Shown here piece by piece: positions 5,489 to 5,823 of a stretch of 5,823 nucleotides of DNA. Each line of letters opens with the position of its first letter. Positions within the stretch are counted from its first letter, which is position 1. The notes beneath the pieces were generated by a model that was not told the origin of the DNA, made no database searches, and worked only from the letters and a program-made list of their open reading frames with translations. A program made the translations under genes and the position numbers. Source of the stretch: Massilia sp. (GTDB taxonomy: Bacteria > Pseudomonadota > Gammaproteobacteria > Burkholderiales > Burkholderiaceae_D); assembly GCA_003520365.1 (NCBI GenBank), contig DOUW01000309.1:1-5823 (forward strand), in the 5' to 3' direction.

Positions 5489-5823
5489 TTACCATTTACA
5501 CCCTTTGTCGCTGATCGCATCCTTTGCCAGCATGATGATCGCCAGGGGGCCTGCTCCCGCGTACGCTGTGCGACAATCGCTGCGCGTCGAACGATCGATC
5601 TCCCGGCCTAGCTTCTCGGTGGGCGTCAGTTCGCGGCTGCGCAGCCTGGCGGGATGCTGCCTGGCGAACGCATCCGGCTGGCTGGCGACCTCCCGGGCCA
5701 TGCGTAGCGCGGCGTCACGGTCGAAGAGCGGCGAGTGCGGCACGGCTGCTTCGTCCGCTTGAGCGGCTTGGTCGGGGGCCGCTTCAGCCGGTCCCTCCTC
5801 CTCGCGCGCCGGCGCCGCGACCG
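5489..5823 (-). CDS. Unrecognised protein, C-terminal part (5' end outside window)
   Basis: The frame is open to the right edge of the window and ends at TAA (5491-5489), giving 110 visible residues. The in-frame GTG at 5743 is not a convincing start, because coding-like sequence rich in Ala, Pro, Glu and Gln continues upstream of it. The layout is a low-complexity acidic/Ala-Pro linker (about 26 residues), a charged helical stretch around DRDAALRMAREVASQPDAF, then TPTEKLGREIDRSTRSDC and a hydrophobic segment AGAGPLAIIMLAKDAI, closing with SDKGCKW. Two cysteines flank the hydrophobic segment and could form a disulfide if the protein is exported. I do not recognise a named family. An Ala/Pro-rich linker and the position 35 bp before a TonB-dependent receptor would suit an envelope protein, possibly TonB-like, but the N-terminus that would decide this is not in the window. 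Confidence 0.7.
   Translation of the reverse strand, partial: VAAPAREEEGPAEAAPDQAAQADEAAVPHSPLFDRDAALRMAREVASQPDAFARQHPARLRSRELTPTEKLGREIDRSTRSDCRTAYAGAGPLAIIMLAKDAISDKGCKW

Overview
The window is GC-rich, densely coding chromosomal DNA. Protein style and gene content suggest a betaproteobacterium, most likely Burkholderiales/Oxalobacteraceae (Massilia- or Duganella-like). The pointers are an FKBP-type isomerase with an Ala/Pro/Gln-rich leader, a large TonB-dependent receptor, and a GTAG-type palindromic repeat pair. This placement is an inference; no marker gene is present.

Layout. (1) Bases 1-1396, plus strand: the 3' part of an FKBP-type peptidyl-prolyl isomerase gene, then cysK (O-acetylserine sulfhydrylase) 32 bp later with a strong Shine-Dalgarno, probably one transcript. 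(2) Bases 1397-1615: the gap between two convergent genes, filled almost completely by a pair of near-identical 33-bp palindromic repeats in inverted orientation (1416-1448 and 1578-1610), a REPIN-like element. (3) Bases 1616-2901, minus strand: a two-gene metal-resistance operon. An ArsR/SmtB repressor carrying a complete alpha-5 metal site (D-x-H-x10-H-x2-E) is joined by an ATGA overlap to a CDF cation-efflux pump with a His-rich N-terminus and HxxxD in both TM2 and TM5. A 13-2-13 palindrome that overlaps the first ATG of the repressor gene is its likely operator. (4) Bases about 2920-3236: no intact gene, but recognisable wreckage of two insertion sequences on the minus strand, an IS3-family OrfB with its catalytic middle deleted and the start of an IS5-family-like transposase with a frameshift. 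(5) Bases 3237-5453, minus strand: a complete TonB-dependent outer-membrane receptor of 738 residues. (6) Bases 5489-5823, minus strand: the C-terminal part of an unrecognised Ala/Pro/Glu-rich protein ending in a compact two-cysteine segment, 35 bp upstream of the receptor and probably co-transcribed with it.

How the parts work together. Zinc (or a similar divalent ion) would bind the repressor, release the operator, and switch on both the repressor and the pump, a self-limiting efflux circuit. cysK makes cysteine from O-acetylserine and sulfide; the FKBP is a general folding helper. The receptor takes up an unidentified ligand across the outer membrane, and nothing in the window fixes that ligand. 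I see no tRNA, rRNA, CRISPR array, riboswitch or phage module. No wholly new system stands out. The items most worth checking are the REPIN-like element, the operator/start-codon overlap, the fused IS fossils, and the unknown gene upstream of the receptor.
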